Below are positions 1 to 11,700 of a stretch of 64,000 bases of DNA, piece by piece; position 1 is the stretch's first letter; every line of letters starts with the position of its first letter. A program made the translations under genes and the position numbers. This DNA comes from Aradus depressus. Its lineage: Eukaryota > Arthropoda > Insecta > Hemiptera > Aradidae. The notes under the pieces are model-generated. The model had not been told where the DNA came from. It saw nothing but the letters and a program-made list of their open reading frames with translations, and did not search any database. The DNA lies in contig OY759222.1 of NCBI GenBank assembly GCA_963662175.1, forward strand, positions 7,174,713 through 7,238,712, in the 5' to 3' direction.

Positions 1-335
1 ATGACGCCTGTACTGACTTATAGGGCAGATGGAGGATGACCACAGTAGACGAGAGAAAGGTTCTGCGGTGGATCCTTGGTCCAGTCCAGGAGAGCGGCAT
101 ATTTAGGATCAAGAATAATGCCGAGGTCGCTGCGGAGTTTGGGGAGTTCAAGATCATAGTTGTGATAAGAGTGGCATGACTTCGATGGAGTCCCCAGGAA
201 GGGAAGGATGAACGCAGACGATGTAGAAGTCAGGAACTCTGGCTCTGGATAGGAATCTAGGAGGGAGCCTCAGGAGGAGGCCAATGCTCGAACGGGGCTG
301 CAGCGCAGAGGATGATGATAAAAACGTAATGGAAT
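1..335 (+). pseudogene. RTE-type LINE 3' end, C-terminal RT remnant
   Basis: In broken frames the + strand encodes ERKVLRWILGPVQESG, FRIKNNAEVAAEF and later an Arg-rich segment, matching the C-terminal end of RTE-clade ORF2. It is cut by the window start and carries stops. A related copy lies inverted at 32227-32640; both end with the same GAGGATGATGAT run. Confidence 0.6.
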
Positions 336-371
336 GAGAATTAAGATTCATTTGCGCATAATAATAATAGC

Positions 372-678
372 TAGTTATATGACTCGTGCCCGGGCTTTAA
401 CTATGAGGATATATCGCCTACTACCAGAGCGCCCTTTCGTTGCTCTGGCGGACATCAGAGTGGGATTCCTGTTGCCTACATAGGTTTAATTGCCCAGGGT
501 AGGGGGTCCTTTAACAAGTACCGAACATCGTACAAGCTCGGGACCATTGCTTAACTTCCCATCCGAAGGGCAACATGCTCAAGGTATCTTTACCTCCCAG
601 ATAAAGAACCTAAAGGCCTCGGCCGGGTTTCGAACCCGCGATCTTGAGCTCAGTAGGCTATCTCTGAGCTACTGGCGC
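372..678 (-). mobile_element. SINE1 (tRNA-derived SINE) copy
   Basis: The minus strand contains the tRNA-like head with box A (TAGCTCAG-like) and box B (GGGTTCGAAACCC), then the family body up to GCCCGGGCACGAGTCAT. Near full length, diverged. Confidence 0.8.
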
Positions 679-1123
679 TTTTTTATGTATGTAACTCCTG
701 TAAGATGTCCAAAAGAGAAAAAAAAAAAAAAAATTGTTGAATATGTTCAAACATGTGACTGAACAAGGCTATTCGAATGTTTAGAGACGGGAGTACAGTG
801 AGAGGACACGGCCTCAGCTGACTCGGATCTAGGCCGAGAGATAAGGGGTACAAGTGGGCCCACATATATAAGGGAGTCTCCTTATGACGTCACATATACC
901 CATCCTGACAGACACATGCAAACTGTGTCCATGTGTCAGTGGACGCCATAACTCCCCGTAGAATGAATGTATTAACACGAAATTTGTGTTCAAAATAATT
1001 GCAGATTTATATATATATATATATTGAGAGAGATTCTCAGCCAAATGAGCCAATGAGAAAAATAGAGTGAAAATATAATTGATTACAAATAATTCGATGT
1101 GAGGTGGTCCACCTATGCCTTTC

Positions 1124-1375
1124 ACTTCCCCAGTTATACGAAGTATAGGGGAAGTTATGTAATAGTCAGAAATTCGATCTTGAATTTTGAAAGGAATTTC
1201 ATTTTTTCAATGAAAACATTGAGTATGAAGGTTCAGAAGCCCTATGTAAGTCCTCTATTGATTTATAGCCCAAAAGGTCGAATTGTTTTTTGTTTTTAGG
1301 GGGGGGGAGGGGGGGGGGGGGGGACTAAATTGATTTATTCGTTGTGGGAATGTACATTGCCACTAATTTTTTTTC
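1124..1375 (+). mobile_element. HINE-like element, internally deleted
   Basis: The 5' hairpin CACTTCCCCAGTTATACGAA with ATAGGGGAAGTTATG is followed by a short internal part, a G-run and the 3' segment TTGATTTATTCG...GTACATTGCC. A separate unit fragment lies at 944-990. Confidence 0.7.
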
Positions 1376-1631
1376 CAAAAGCTTTCACTTGAGACGGACC
1401 TTTCAAATGATGAGTTTCATGTCCACTTCCTCCATCCTTAACTCTCAAATTATAAATTATATATGTAAATATTATTTATTTATTTTATATAATGTTAACA
1501 TGTTTTTTTTTTTTGTTTTTTAGGTGAGTGGCATTTGAAATCATAACAATATTTGCACGTATCACGTAAGTTCATTATTTTTATATATATTTCCCTTCGT
1601 TAGTATTTTTTTTTGTATTGTTTCGGGACCA

Positions 1632-2538
1632 GGAAAAGAAATTTTTTTATTCTGGGACCGAGGTTCCCTAAGAATAAATATATATAGAGTAAAGAACAGA
1701 AAAAAATGAAATATAGTATCAGTATGACGTACAGAGAAATAAATAAATTAGTGCTACATTGGAAACTAGACAATTATAAATAGAGATAAACAAAAGATTA
1801 ACATGAAAAGAAATTTTATTATTCTGGGATCGAGGTTCCCTAAGAATAAATACATACAGAGTAGAGAACAGGAAACAATGAAATATAGTTACAATGCCTG
1901 AGGGCGCCGGTAGCTCAGTTGTATGCGTGCTTTCCTTCTGAGCTCAACCCGACCGAGGTCCTTAGTTTATTTTATCTGGTAGGTAAAATACACTTAAGCA
2001 CGCCGTCCTTCAGATGGGACGTTAAGTGATGGTCCCGAGCCTGTACGATGTCAGGGACACGTTAAAGACCCCTGCCCTAGGTGAATAAAAATTTAGGGTA
2101 GGCAAAATTTAGGACTCCCACAGTAGAGTCGGGCTCATGTCCACCAGAGTGACGAAAGAGCGCTCTGGTAGTAGGCGATATGACCTCATAGTTAAAGCCC
2201 GGCCATGAGTCATAAAACCTAACCTAGTATCAGTGCCGTACAAAGAAATGAATAAATTAGTGCTACATTGGAGAAAAACTAGACAATTATAAATATAGAT
2301 AAACAAAAGATTAACATGAAAAAACATAAAATTAATAGCTTCATTACGATGAAAAAAATAAAATAAAAGAGAATATGTAAAAAAAAAAAAATCTATATAA
2401 CTAAAGAAAAAATAAAATAGATAATAAAAATCGACAGAATATGTTGGTTGATTATAAAAGTGAAGGGAGGATGCCCAGACAAGGTTTGAAATAAAATTAA
2501 TTTTAGACTGTAGGGGCTAGATAGAAACTAGAGTAGGT
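1632..2538 (-). repeat. LINE-3'-end-like repeat with partial duplication
   Basis: Shares with 21440-21790 (opposite strand) the segments CTATCTAGCCCCTACxGTCT, CCTTGTCTGGGCATCCTCCC and a hairpin GGGACCTCGGTCCC followed by AGAATAA. The hairpin end occurs twice here, and SINE1 at 1900-2226 is inserted within. Likely the 3'UTR of an unidentified LINE. Confidence 0.55.
1900..2226 (+). mobile_element. SINE1 copy with CCTAA-type tail
   Basis: Starts GAGGGCGCCGGTAGCTCAG and ends CATAAAACCTAACCTA. Part of box B is deleted. It is inserted within the LINE-3'-end-like repeat at 1632-2538. Confidence 0.85.
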
Positions 2539-3149
2539 ATAAGATTTCGTGTCGATTCCTTTTTTTTTCATTTTTGGAAACCGGAGGTTGGGAAACATGA
2601 AATCCGATGAAAACTCGACATTGAATTTCTGACGGCGGTGTCATCATCAGTGGTACATCATCAATTTCATGCAGTCTTCACACCAACACTCATAATGGTG
2701 TTCTTATGTCTAGAAAGATTATTATCGCGTGGCTTCCTTCCTGAAGACATTTTCAGTCCAGAGACCCCAAATGTCTGAGAAGATCTCTGACTTCACCCCC
2801 ACGAGGAGCGTCTTCAAATGTCCTTCTTTAACTGGAAGAAAAAAAAAAGACAAAAGGATATTAATATAAGACTCACGAAGAGAGAAGAGACCTGATTGGA
2901 TATTCCGGGGGTGACACCTCAGTCGAGGACCTGCATACTTGAGTACAGTCCCAGATCCTCTGTTTCGTATGCAACATTCACACACCTCTTGGAGACTTTG
3001 GACACATTCGACATTCTCTTAGTGTTTCTTCATCAACCAACATTCACTCTCACAGCCGTAAGTCACATGAAGGTGAGAACTTTAAAATGGCCTCTTGGCG
3101 CCAGCTCATGGGAGAAGATTGGAATCAACATTTCGAAATCTACAACTCT

Positions 3150-3400
3150 AGGTGGTTAGTCAGAAATTCTATGTTGAGTTTTGACCGGAATTTCACATTT
3201 TCCGAGCCCTACATTCCAAAAATGACAACAAAATTTCCTGTCTGTCTGTGTGTCTATGTGAACACGATAACTCCCGACAGAATGAATGTATCATCTCGAA
3301 ATTCTATATAATATATATTATTATGTATTCCCAACGTTATAAGACGACCCCTATTGATTTTCAGCTAAATCGGCTCAAGGGGAGGGGGGTAATTTATTAT
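3150..3400 (+). mobile_element. HINE-like element, 5' part
   Basis: Contains GTCAGAAATTCTATGTTGAG, TGTCTGTCTGTGTGTCTATG and one unit ending in GATTTTCAGCTAAATCGG before a G-rich run. Confidence 0.65.
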
Positions 3401-3418
3401 CAGGATTTAGAAGTCCCT

Positions 3419-3512
3419 GAGGGGCGCCGGTAGCTCACGCCATCTTTCGGATGGGACAGTTGACGACGGCCCAGTGCCTGTACGACGTCAGGTACTCGTT
3501 AAAGAACTTGGT
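3419..3512 (+). mobile_element. SINE1 fragment, internally deleted
   Basis: The head GAGGGGCGCCGGTAGCTCA is joined directly to the ATCTTTCGGATGGGAC body segment and ends after GGTACTCGTTAAAGA. Confidence 0.7.
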
Positions 3513-3515
3513 ATA

Positions 3516-4212
3516 AATAAAACTTGTTTATTTATGGAATTGTCTAATTTCACCAAATATATTTACATGGGAGTACTTTCGGTATTTCTACCATCCTCAG
3601 CCAAAAGCTCAACTCATTAGAACAATTAGAAATAAACAGAACTTTAAAAGATGGAAATTGTATGAACGACCAAACCAATCTAAAATATTCCCCTTTACTG
3701 TCACCAATAATATGACCCTCCAGTCGATGTGCACATGTACGTTTAAATACACAGGTATTTATACCTCTTGCCAATAGATATACATATAATTTACAGTATA
3801 ATAATTTTAATTAGGTTGTAATTGTAACCAATTATTTTTGATTTGTTAATGTTATATTATTCGACTGTTCATTGTTAATGCTTTATACCTAGATCTTAGA
3901 AGGGGTCACACATTTGAAATATGGGGACCGCCTTGTCATAAAATATCTCACAGCTTGACAATTTAGCTTGGCTAGGAATGTCTGACGTCATGGGGAACAC
4001 CAGGGGGGAGGGTAAGGGGTTCCTCGAGAGGCTGACATTCTGTAATGTTAACTTAGTCTTATCTCTTATGCTTTTGGCTGAGGATGGTAGAAATACCGAA
4101 AGTACTCCCATGTAAATATAGTTGGTGAAATTAGACAATACCATAAATAAACAAGTTTTATTCCTTTCAAGTTCATTTGAATTATTTCACAATATCTCTG
4201 CAATAATGTCAG
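3516..4212. mobile_element. Foldback/TIR element
   Basis: Inverted arms at 3516-3608 and 4070-4162 share ACATGGGAGTACTTTCGGTA and CTACCATCCTCAGCC. Beyond the right arm an outer segment (4163-4212) continues; its left partner is missing, cut at a SINE1 fragment. A deleted relative lies at 33003-33172. Confidence 0.75.
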
Positions 4213-4775
4213 TTTTCACTCGTTAAAGACCCTTACCCTAAAAAACCCGGGCATTAGTCATAAACTCTAACTTGAGCCCCTGTACAAGTTAACTATTGAT
4301 TTTTAGCGAAATCATGATTAATTAATTCATGATGGCGCTGACTTTTTTTTCAATGATCCTATTCATAGTATACATAATTTCATTGATCGTTCGGAAATGC
4401 CAATAACCACTTAAAACTGGATGATTATAAACGTTTGAACAGTCTGACTGATTGCACATTTCTGAACGCCCCTACACGCTGGCAGCGAACAACCTGACGT
4501 ATGACAGTGTCTAGATATAAAATTGAAGCGCTTTCTATTTTAATTCAGTCACCAGATGTTCTAATTTTGTCCTCCGGTCTGTCAACTCGCCCCGATGAGA
4601 GGTACAACGATATTTTTGTGTATTTCTCTCATATTTCCATATGGATGTTAGTTCTATTAAATAAATTTCGTTTGTGTCATGATATGTAAAATAACACCCA
4701 CGATATTTGTGCTGTTTTAAATTAATTATAACACCAATTTTGTACGTCAAATGTAAAGTGATCTCACTTGAGCTT

Positions 4776-5003
4776 CAATACTGAGCTCAAGATCGCGGGT
4801 TCGAAACCCGGCCGAGTTGCAAAGTTTTTTTTTAATCTAGAAGGTGGAAAAACTTTCGGATGAGACGTTAAACGATGGTCCCGTGCCTGTATGATGTCAG
4901 GTGAATAAATATTTAAGGTACGCTAAATCCACCAGAGTAACGAAAGGTAGTAGGCGATATGACCTCGTAGTTAAAGCATCAGTCATAATAACTAACTAAC
5001 ATT
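4776..5003 (+). mobile_element. SINE1 copy, 5' truncated
   Basis: Begins at TGAGCTCAAGATCGCGGG, contains box B and ends GTCATAATAACTAACTAAC, the AACTA-type tail. A further small body fragment lies at 4213-4273. Confidence 0.75.
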
Positions 5004-5059
5004 AGAAATAAGTTGATATTTTCAATGATTTTGGGACCGTTGCTTTGTGACTTCTCCCC

Positions 5060-6236
5060 TTCAGAATTAATAGAAAATGATTTCTATTCAATGTTCAATT
5101 CTTAACTCGCCTTCCCTCATGTCGATGCATTCATTACATCAGTAGTTATTGGGGTTCTGAATTACCCCCCCCCCCCCCCCCCCCCCCTCAATCTGATTCC
5201 GCTGAGAGTTAATAAATGTCGTCTTTATGGGCTTTTGAATTTACTTATGAAATTTCATGTCAATGCATTCATTACAATGGCAGTTATTAATGTTTTTATG
5301 TTAACCCCGCCCTCCCTTCCAATCACCCGGAGAAAATTTCTGTCTGCCTGTGTGTGTGTCTGTGAACACGATAACTCCCGATAGAATGAAAGTATCGACA
5401 TAAAATTTCATATGTAAATTCAAAGCCCTATAAAGATGACAATTTTGAGATGTATCAGCGGAAGGGGAGTCTTGGACAGAAAAATCCCAATAACTGTCAT
5501 TATAATGAACTAGCAGTAATACCCGGCGTTGCCCGGGGAACTTTGACTTTTCTCCCAATATCTCCTATAAGGCTATTCAGTTCCTCGACAGTACATTCAT
5601 GATGTTATCATTTTCAATTATTTATACGGAATAAGGCTTATAGTCCTTCAACTGTAGTAACGCTAGGTTTGGAGCTAAAACTAATTTATTCAAAAAGATT
5701 TCTCATTAATCGTTGCAATAATTTTCGAGTTACAAAGATTGCGTGAGTGGATGCTGGGATGGACCAGGGGTTGATTAAAAAATAGACCTTAACCTTCCGG
5801 TAGATAAAACTTATCTATTCAAAAAGATTCCTCATTAATCATTGCAGTGGTTTTTGAGTTACAAAGATTGCGTGGGTGGATGCTGGGATGGACCAGATAT
5901 TGAGGTACTAATACGCCTATAACCTTCCACAGACGATGAACAAATTAAAAAAAAAATTAATCAAATCCATCAAGCAGTTCGTGAGTTATAGCGGGACAAC
6001 GCACAGACATTTTCAGCTTTATATATATGATGTATCGACATGAAATTTTATATTTAAATTCAAAACCCGATAAGGCACCTATTAATTTTCCGCGAAATTG
6101 GTCAAAAGGAAGGGGGGGGGGGGGGGGGACTTGAGAAGAGGGGCTCAACTTAATATTGACTTTCAAGGGAGAGCGAAAACTTCATTGATTAATTCTTGTT
6201 GAACAAGCAGCCGATGATTCACCGTATTTTTTTTTT
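5060..6236. mobile_element. Composite of opposed HINE-like copies with a nested element
   Basis: From about 5060 to 5335 the internal units read on the minus strand; from 5336 they read on the plus strand starting CTGTCTGCCTGTGTGTGTGT. The plus part is interrupted at 5509-6026 by another element and ends near 6236 with GGGAGAGCGAAAACTTCATT and a T-run. This suggests insertion of one copy into another or an inversion. Confidence 0.6.
5509..6026 (+). mobile_element. RTE-like non-autonomous element with internal duplication
   Basis: It starts ACTAGCAGTAATACCCGGCG and ends CAGACATTTTCAGCTTTATA, ends typical of elements mobilised by RTE-type LINEs. ATGA occurs at both borders (5505-5508 and 6027-6030). 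A segment of about 125 bp containing GAGTTACAAAGATTGCGTG is present twice (5690-5770, 5815-5897). Confidence 0.6.
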
Positions 6237-6769
6237 TCTTTAGGTTTGGCCCAAATCTTGTAGATCCCACCAATATTTTTTTTTTTTTTTTTTTTTTTGT
6301 TCTACCTACAGACTATTTCTTGGGAGGATGTTCCGGGGGGGGGGGGGGGGGGGGGGGGCGTGTAGTTTGATGTAGAGCAGGTATAATTAGGGAAGGTGGT
6401 GGAGACAGAAAGGGCGGGGGTGGGGGAGTGTATACCTGGAGTAAAAGGGCCTCTAGCTGGAGGCAGGATGGCGACAGAAACCACTTAAGGGCTTTTAGCT
6501 GGAGCAGAGGCCATACCTGAGGTAAAGTGAGCTATTCCAGAAACATATCCCATAGGAAACTTAGTTATATTGTAATGTCTCAGGTGAAAAGTGAACACAA
6601 CCAGATACACTACACACTTGACCATCTATCCAAGTATAGCGAAAGTTAAGGTTAGAAATTCGAAGTTGAGTTTTCAACTGAATTTCATTTTTTCGACATC
6701 TCAAGGACTCCTAAATTATCATACTAAATTTCATGTTGATATGTTTCTTTTTATGAACAGTTATTAAGA

Positions 6770-7100
6770 TTTTGTGAGCATTAGTGGGCTAAATAAAAAT
6801 GTGCACGTATTTAAAAAAATTTCAATTAAAAAACTTTTCATTTGGATTTCTTTTAAATTTAATAAAGAGATACCATATTGTTTTCCTAAATTTGCAAAAA
6901 TGTTCAATCCAATTTCAAAGGTATAATTTATCGTATTGGGTTCACAGGGAAAATGAATAGCATATAATAAGAGAACAATTATTGGGTTTATTTATCTAAA
7001 TCTACAATATAAATAAATCAGAATAATATCAAATAAAAAAATCAAATTACAATAAAAATCTTACAAACTAATTTCTACATCTACTTTAGTCTCTTTTCTT
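6770..7100 (+). repeat. Dispersed repeat, copy 1
   Basis: Aligns with 13390-13705 over about 310 bp (for example GAGATACCATATTGTTTTCC, AGGTATAATTTATC, AATAAGAGAACAATTATTG). Neither copy has coding capacity or clear termini. Confidence 0.6.
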
Positions 7101-7696
7101 TTTAAATATTGTAGCCATTCTTCAGTTCAATGTATTAATAATCTTAATATGTGTAAATTTAAACATGACACTGCCTATGTAATAAATGCATGGACATTGA
7201 AGGACGACACTTATCAATTTTCCCATATGAGGATTCAAAATTCATCTATTAATTTTCAACCAAATTGATGGATTGGTTTCAGAGGTGTTGATTAATTCGA
7301 TTGTTATTCACCCTCAATTTTTATATATTCAAAAAGAATCCTTTCCATAATGTCCAAAGAGTTATAACTGTATTTCTTTCTTAGTATATTTTGTTGTGTT
7401 TTACAATGTTGGTAGGACTGACTGACATTGAAAATCACCTTGTCTCCCCCCCTCCATTTCAGTAAGCAATGCTAACAGAAAAAAAAAAAATCAGCCTCTG
7501 GAGAGAGTAACGGTTGGCCAACCTAATTTCTAGTCATTTGCATAACTTAACTTAGATGGCGCCTTGCGTCTCCACTATATCCTCACCTACCGGCCGTTAC
7601 CTGCAATCTCTCACTCGTCCTTGTCTCATTAAAACCTTATTTATATTGATTTTATTCATTTTATTTATTATGTATCTATATTTATATATTTTATTT

Positions 7697-8560
7697 ATTT
7701 TTACTTCCCCAGTTATAAGATGTATAGAGGAAGTTATGTAATCGGTCAAAAATTCGATGCGCAGTTTCATGTTTTCCGACCTCAAGATTTTACATATGAA
7801 AAAAAGAAATTGTCTGTATGTCTGTGAACACAATAACTCCTGATAGAATTATAGCTAATCACTGAGTCTGATTCTGCTCATGTCTCTAGGCCATTGACGC
7901 TTATGGAGGACACGGACTAGAGGATTATTGTGGGAACTAAGAAGGGAAAATAATTTTTTATAATTGGATTTAGCGACTTCAGTGATGAAAGGGAAAGGTA
8001 CGTTAAGGTCAGTTTGAAGAGTTTTGTTGGAGACGTAGTAAGGATCATTGGCTATTGTACGAAGGATTTTGGATTGAAGGGATTGGATGCGCTGGAGATT
8101 GCAAGCCTTTGCAGAACCCCAGAGTTCAAGTCCGTAAGTCCACATAGGTTTGAGTATTGCGTTGTATATAAGTCGTATTGTTGTCGAAGTTACTTTGGAT
8201 CTTTTGTCTAGTAGTCTTAGCAGAAGTTTATAACGTCTGTTCATTTCTTGTCTTTTAGTCTCGTGTGAAGATTCCAAGTTAGTCGTTTGTCGATAGCGGA
8301 CTTCGTTTTTTAAAGGGATGGGATTTTTGTTAAGGTACACTGGAGGGCAGGTATATTTTCGACGAAGGGTGAAGACGATGTGAACTGATTTTGTGTCGTT
8401 CACCTTCACTTTCCACTTTTTGTACCAGGACTGAAGGGTTATCAGGTGTTCTTGGAGGTGTCTGGATGATAGGACTGGGTCGGGATGAGGAGAGAGGATA
8501 GCAGTATCATCTGCAAAGGTGTGGAGTTATGTGAATTCAAAACCCTATAACGTCAACACT
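7697..8560 (+). mobile_element. HINE-like element 5' part, split by a LINE fragment
   Basis: The 5' hairpin TTACTTCCCCAGTTATAAG is followed by TTCGATGCGCAGTTTCATG and TGTCTGTATGTCTGTGAACA. The unit breaks at about 7850 and resumes at 8527 with ATGTGAATTCAAAACCC. The LINE piece at 7855-8526 lies between. Confidence 0.75.
7855..8526 (-). pseudogene. Truncated LINE ORF2 C-terminus embedded in a HINE-like copy
   Basis: The minus strand encodes 223 uninterrupted codons, starting LHTFADDTAIL (the RT catalytic box) and continuing through RYLLRLLDKRSK-like and TYGLELWGSA sequence to RLSD and a stop at 7855. This is the C-terminal third of a Jockey/R1-like ORF2. It has no 3'UTR or poly(A). It replaces about 20 bp of the surrounding HINE-like repeat, so it looks like a captured or filler fragment rather than an ordinary LINE insertion. 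Confidence 0.8.
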
Positions 8561-8589
8561 CGATAATCGTGTTTTGAAGAGAATGCTTC

Positions 8590-9540
8590 TTGTACGTCTA
8601 CTTACGTTCAATAGAATCGTCGGCATCGTTTGCGGACGATTGAACAATGAGAACGGTTGAATTCCTGAAAACGGCCATTATGACCCCTTCCACCTGGCTA
8701 TAAGAAGACAGCAAACTATTGTTGAATTATATACTTTATGGGACATTCTTATTCCCTCATCTGAAGTTTGTTACTTCCCCAAAGTATATAGGAAGTTATA
8801 TATTCATTCAGAAATTCTGTGCTGAATTTTCAACTGAATTTCTTGTCATCCGACTTCCTGATTCAAAAAATGAAGAAAAAAAATGTGTTGTGACATTCTA
8901 CAAAAATGAATACATGAAGTGACCTACTGCCACAAATGAATGAAACAGTTCGTAATAATATTTTCATTCATTGAATTGTGTGCCGTCTCTCTTGAGACTC
9001 TGAGATTCCTCCGGTGCCATTTGGCGTCTATAAACCCCCCCAGTCCTTTTAATAGTTGTTATAAAAGCTAATAAAACCGTATACAGGAGCTGTAATAACG
9101 TAGCTAACCTGTGGACAGGACCCAGTCTATAGCCGTACTAAACCTGGTCTTCTAATGACAGGGTTCAGTCTAAGAACACCCCGACCCACACACTTTCCAA
9201 GCCACTTCAACCCCCAAGTTAGACTCGGAGAATTTTTGAAAGATGATTATTCTTCAAAAAAAAACATAAAACAATTGTTTTACCCATAGGTATTAATTAT
9301 TGTCTTAAAAGATTTTTCCACAGGGATCAGAATAGATTCTATAGTTTTGAGTAAGCACATCTAATTACCCGCTTTGCCTCGAGCGTCTTTATTGTTTTTC
9401 ATAAAAATTTATCGAATATCATTTCATAAAAAATTAATCCCATGGGCGCCCTGGAGATTAAACAATAGTTCAAATGTTTACTTACTTAAACCTGAATATT
9501 TTGGTTTCAGTAAAAATACAACGGAATTTAATGCTTTCCA
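8590..9540. other. Unassigned stretch with a HINE-like 5' fragment
   Basis: A HINE-like 5' end lies at 8768-8900 (TTACTTCCCCAAAGTATATA). The segment 9000-9240 has more balanced base composition and no family I recognise. No gene is supported. Confidence 0.4.
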
Positions 9541-9630
9541 GTAGGAATGGGTGATAGTCGAGAGTTGGCCTCTATCGATAGTCCGATACTATCGGTGGAA
9601 ACCTATCGATAGTATCGATAATTCAGTAAG
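9540..9630. mobile_element. Possible hAT-type transposon terminus with TATCGATA cluster
   Basis: AGGAATGGGTGATAGTCGAG is followed by three TATCGATA motifs and a CCGATACTATCGG. Such GGGYGATA...TATCGATA runs are common in hAT termini. Related TATCGATA-containing sequence lies at 23288-23335 and 36265-36295. The TATCGATA motif is also the insect DREF site, so a regulatory role is an alternative. Confidence 0.35.
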
Positions 9631-9639
9631 TTGACGCTT

Positions 9640-10230
9640 TTCATGCAAAATACTTTCCAATTCCAATATTTTATAATATCATTATTATATTTTTATTTTT
9701 TCATGTACATCTACCTAATTTAAATTATTCTATGTTATTGAGGATGAAGGGGAATAAACATATCAATCGAATAAGTAATTGTTCTTTCTAAATCAAACTT
9801 TTATTTTATGAAAATAACAAAATGTCTGTCGAAAATAATCGCATTAAGTATAACACTTTGCAAGAATTTTAACACATCAATTAAAGTTTAAAAACACTTA
9901 TTGTAGATAATCAAAAAAAAAAATCAAGTAGGTACAATGGCATTAGATTCAACTATTTTTATTTCACTCAACGACTTTTATAAAACAATATTAAAAAATT
10001 AATTACCAACTGACGAAAAATACTTAACTCCAACTGAGAAATAGATTTCAATAGGAAGGACATTGGAAAGAAGAAAAATAATATGGGGAAGGAGTTTCTT
10101 GGAAGAAGGTCCGTGATAGAATCATAATAGACTTATCTTTCTGCTTTAGCCCTCTATACTAGGAATTGGATTGGTTATGTGTTCATAAGTGGCTTTGGAG
10201 GGAGAGCGAAAACGTGACACACCGACTACT
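9640..10230. other. AT-rich stretch, nothing recognised
   Basis: No repeat partner, gene or RNA is visible apart from the end of a HINE-like piece (GGAGGGAGAGCGAAAACGTG) near 10200. Confidence 0.5.
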
Positions 10231-10235
10231 TTTTT

Positions 10236-10735
10236 AAAGTAACTAACCTGTTTAAAGTTACTTACCTGTTTAAAGTTGCTAACCTGTTTAAAGTTACTTA
10301 CCTGTTTAAAGTTGCTAACCTGTTTAAAGCTGCTAACCTCTTTAATGTTGCTAATCTCTTTCAAGTTACTCCGTGCGAAACCGGGTTACCTGTTAGTACT
10401 AATTATAAATGTTATATATGAATCTGAAGTTTTATTTGTCCATGTGTTTGTAACAAGTTGTCACAAAAACTACTGCATCGATTTTGATGAAAATTCATAT
10501 ATAGCATCCTTATGGCCCGATTGAATCATAGGCGAGGTGGCGTCTCAAATATTGTAACTGGGGGGGGTACTTTTCGAGGTTAATGTATATTGGGGGAGGG
10601 GGGAAAGGCGCTGCCAGTTCTGAATAAAGCATCGTTTTAAAGAAAGGAAGTTGGCCGGATAAGTCACAAACCTTAAGTTCAAAATTTCTACTTATTTTTA
10701 AAATCATGTGACTTAAGTTACTAACCTGCTTAAGC
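10236..10735. repeat. 18-bp minisatellite and adjoining RTE-like repeat
   Basis: At 10239-10372 there are about seven units of 18 bp (ACCTGTTTAAAGTTGCTA). It adjoins CGAAACCGGGTTACCTGTTA and ACTACTGCATCGATTTTGAT, the ends and body of a widespread arthropod repeat. Related sequence recurs at 10708-10735 and 16215-16300. The open frames here are produced by the 18-bp period and are not genes. Confidence 0.6.
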
Positions 10736-10769
10736 CCAGTAGCTTACTACTAGATCATAACGCCTACTC

Positions 10770-10944
10770 TCTCGCGCTCTTTCGTCGCTCTGGTGGACAT
10801 GAGCCCGACTCTACTCTAGGAGTCCGAAATTTTGCTTATCTAGGGTAGGAGACTTTAACGAATACCTGACATCGTACAGGTTCGGAACCATAGCTTAACC
10901 TGAAGGACGGCGTGCTTAAAGTTTTTTTTTTTCCTCCTACATAA
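10770..10944 (-). mobile_element. SINE1 fragment
   Basis: Body sequence in reverse, including CTCTGGTGGACATGAGCCCG and GGACGGCGTGCTTAA. The tRNA head is absent. Confidence 0.65.
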
Positions 10945-11489
10945 ATTTGTGGTCTTCTGGCTGCCTGAATGGAATCCTTCGTCTATTAATAAGAACATGA
11001 GTACAGACAGACGAACCACACAGTCTGGCCAACTCACTGCCCTCTCAGGTAGGAATCTTCGGTCGGACCGCTCTATAATTTCCCATCCGTATCAGGGAAA
11101 GAAACAAAACCAGAAAAAAAAAAAATTCCCTCTCCTAAAGCCAAAAAAAAAGTGGAAGAACTCTTAACGTGCACTCTCCTGGGGCTCATTAGTACCCCCC
11201 AGAATTACCTCCCCCCACTCTTGGGCCGACTCCATTTTTTTTCTTGTTCTTGTCTTTCGTTCTTCATCATTATGCCCCCCGTTCTTATTATGTCATCGAA
11301 TGGGTTAATTTTCTTGACAAAAAAGGAACTTTTTCAGCTCTTCAAGGTACATCAAGGTACATCGCACTGTAATTTTTAACATTTTACGTACCTTTTTATT
11401 TTTTTTAATTTTTGACGACTGCAGTTCTTCTAATGACATTATAACCAGTACTGAAGATAGGTCAGGAAGTCAACAATCACTAGAAAGTT

Positions 11490-11700
11490 AGGTTTTATGA
11501 CTCATGCTCGGGCTTTAACTACAAGGTCATATCGCCTACTACCAGAGAGCTCTTTCGTCATCTGGTGGTCATGACGCCAATTGTACTATGGGAGTCCTAA
11601 ATTTTTCACATCTAGATTAATTCACCTTGGCTAGGGGTCTTTAACGTGTACCTGATATCGTACAGGCTCGGGACCATCGCTTAACGTCCCATCGATTCAA
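11490..11700 (-). mobile_element. SINE1 fragment
   Basis: Reverse body from the tail (TAGGTTTTATGACTCATG) to GCTTAACGTCCCATC. The head is missing. Confidence 0.7.

Noticed and set aside
1130..1165. Resemblance to loxP (TTATACGAAGTATA in the HINE-like 5' hairpin)
   Set aside because: Only the arm-like core is similar, the spacer and second arm differ, and the motif varies between copies; it is the element's own palindrome.
10146..10364. Frame with repeated FKQVSN units
   Set aside because: Produced by an 18-bp minisatellite, whose period is a multiple of three.
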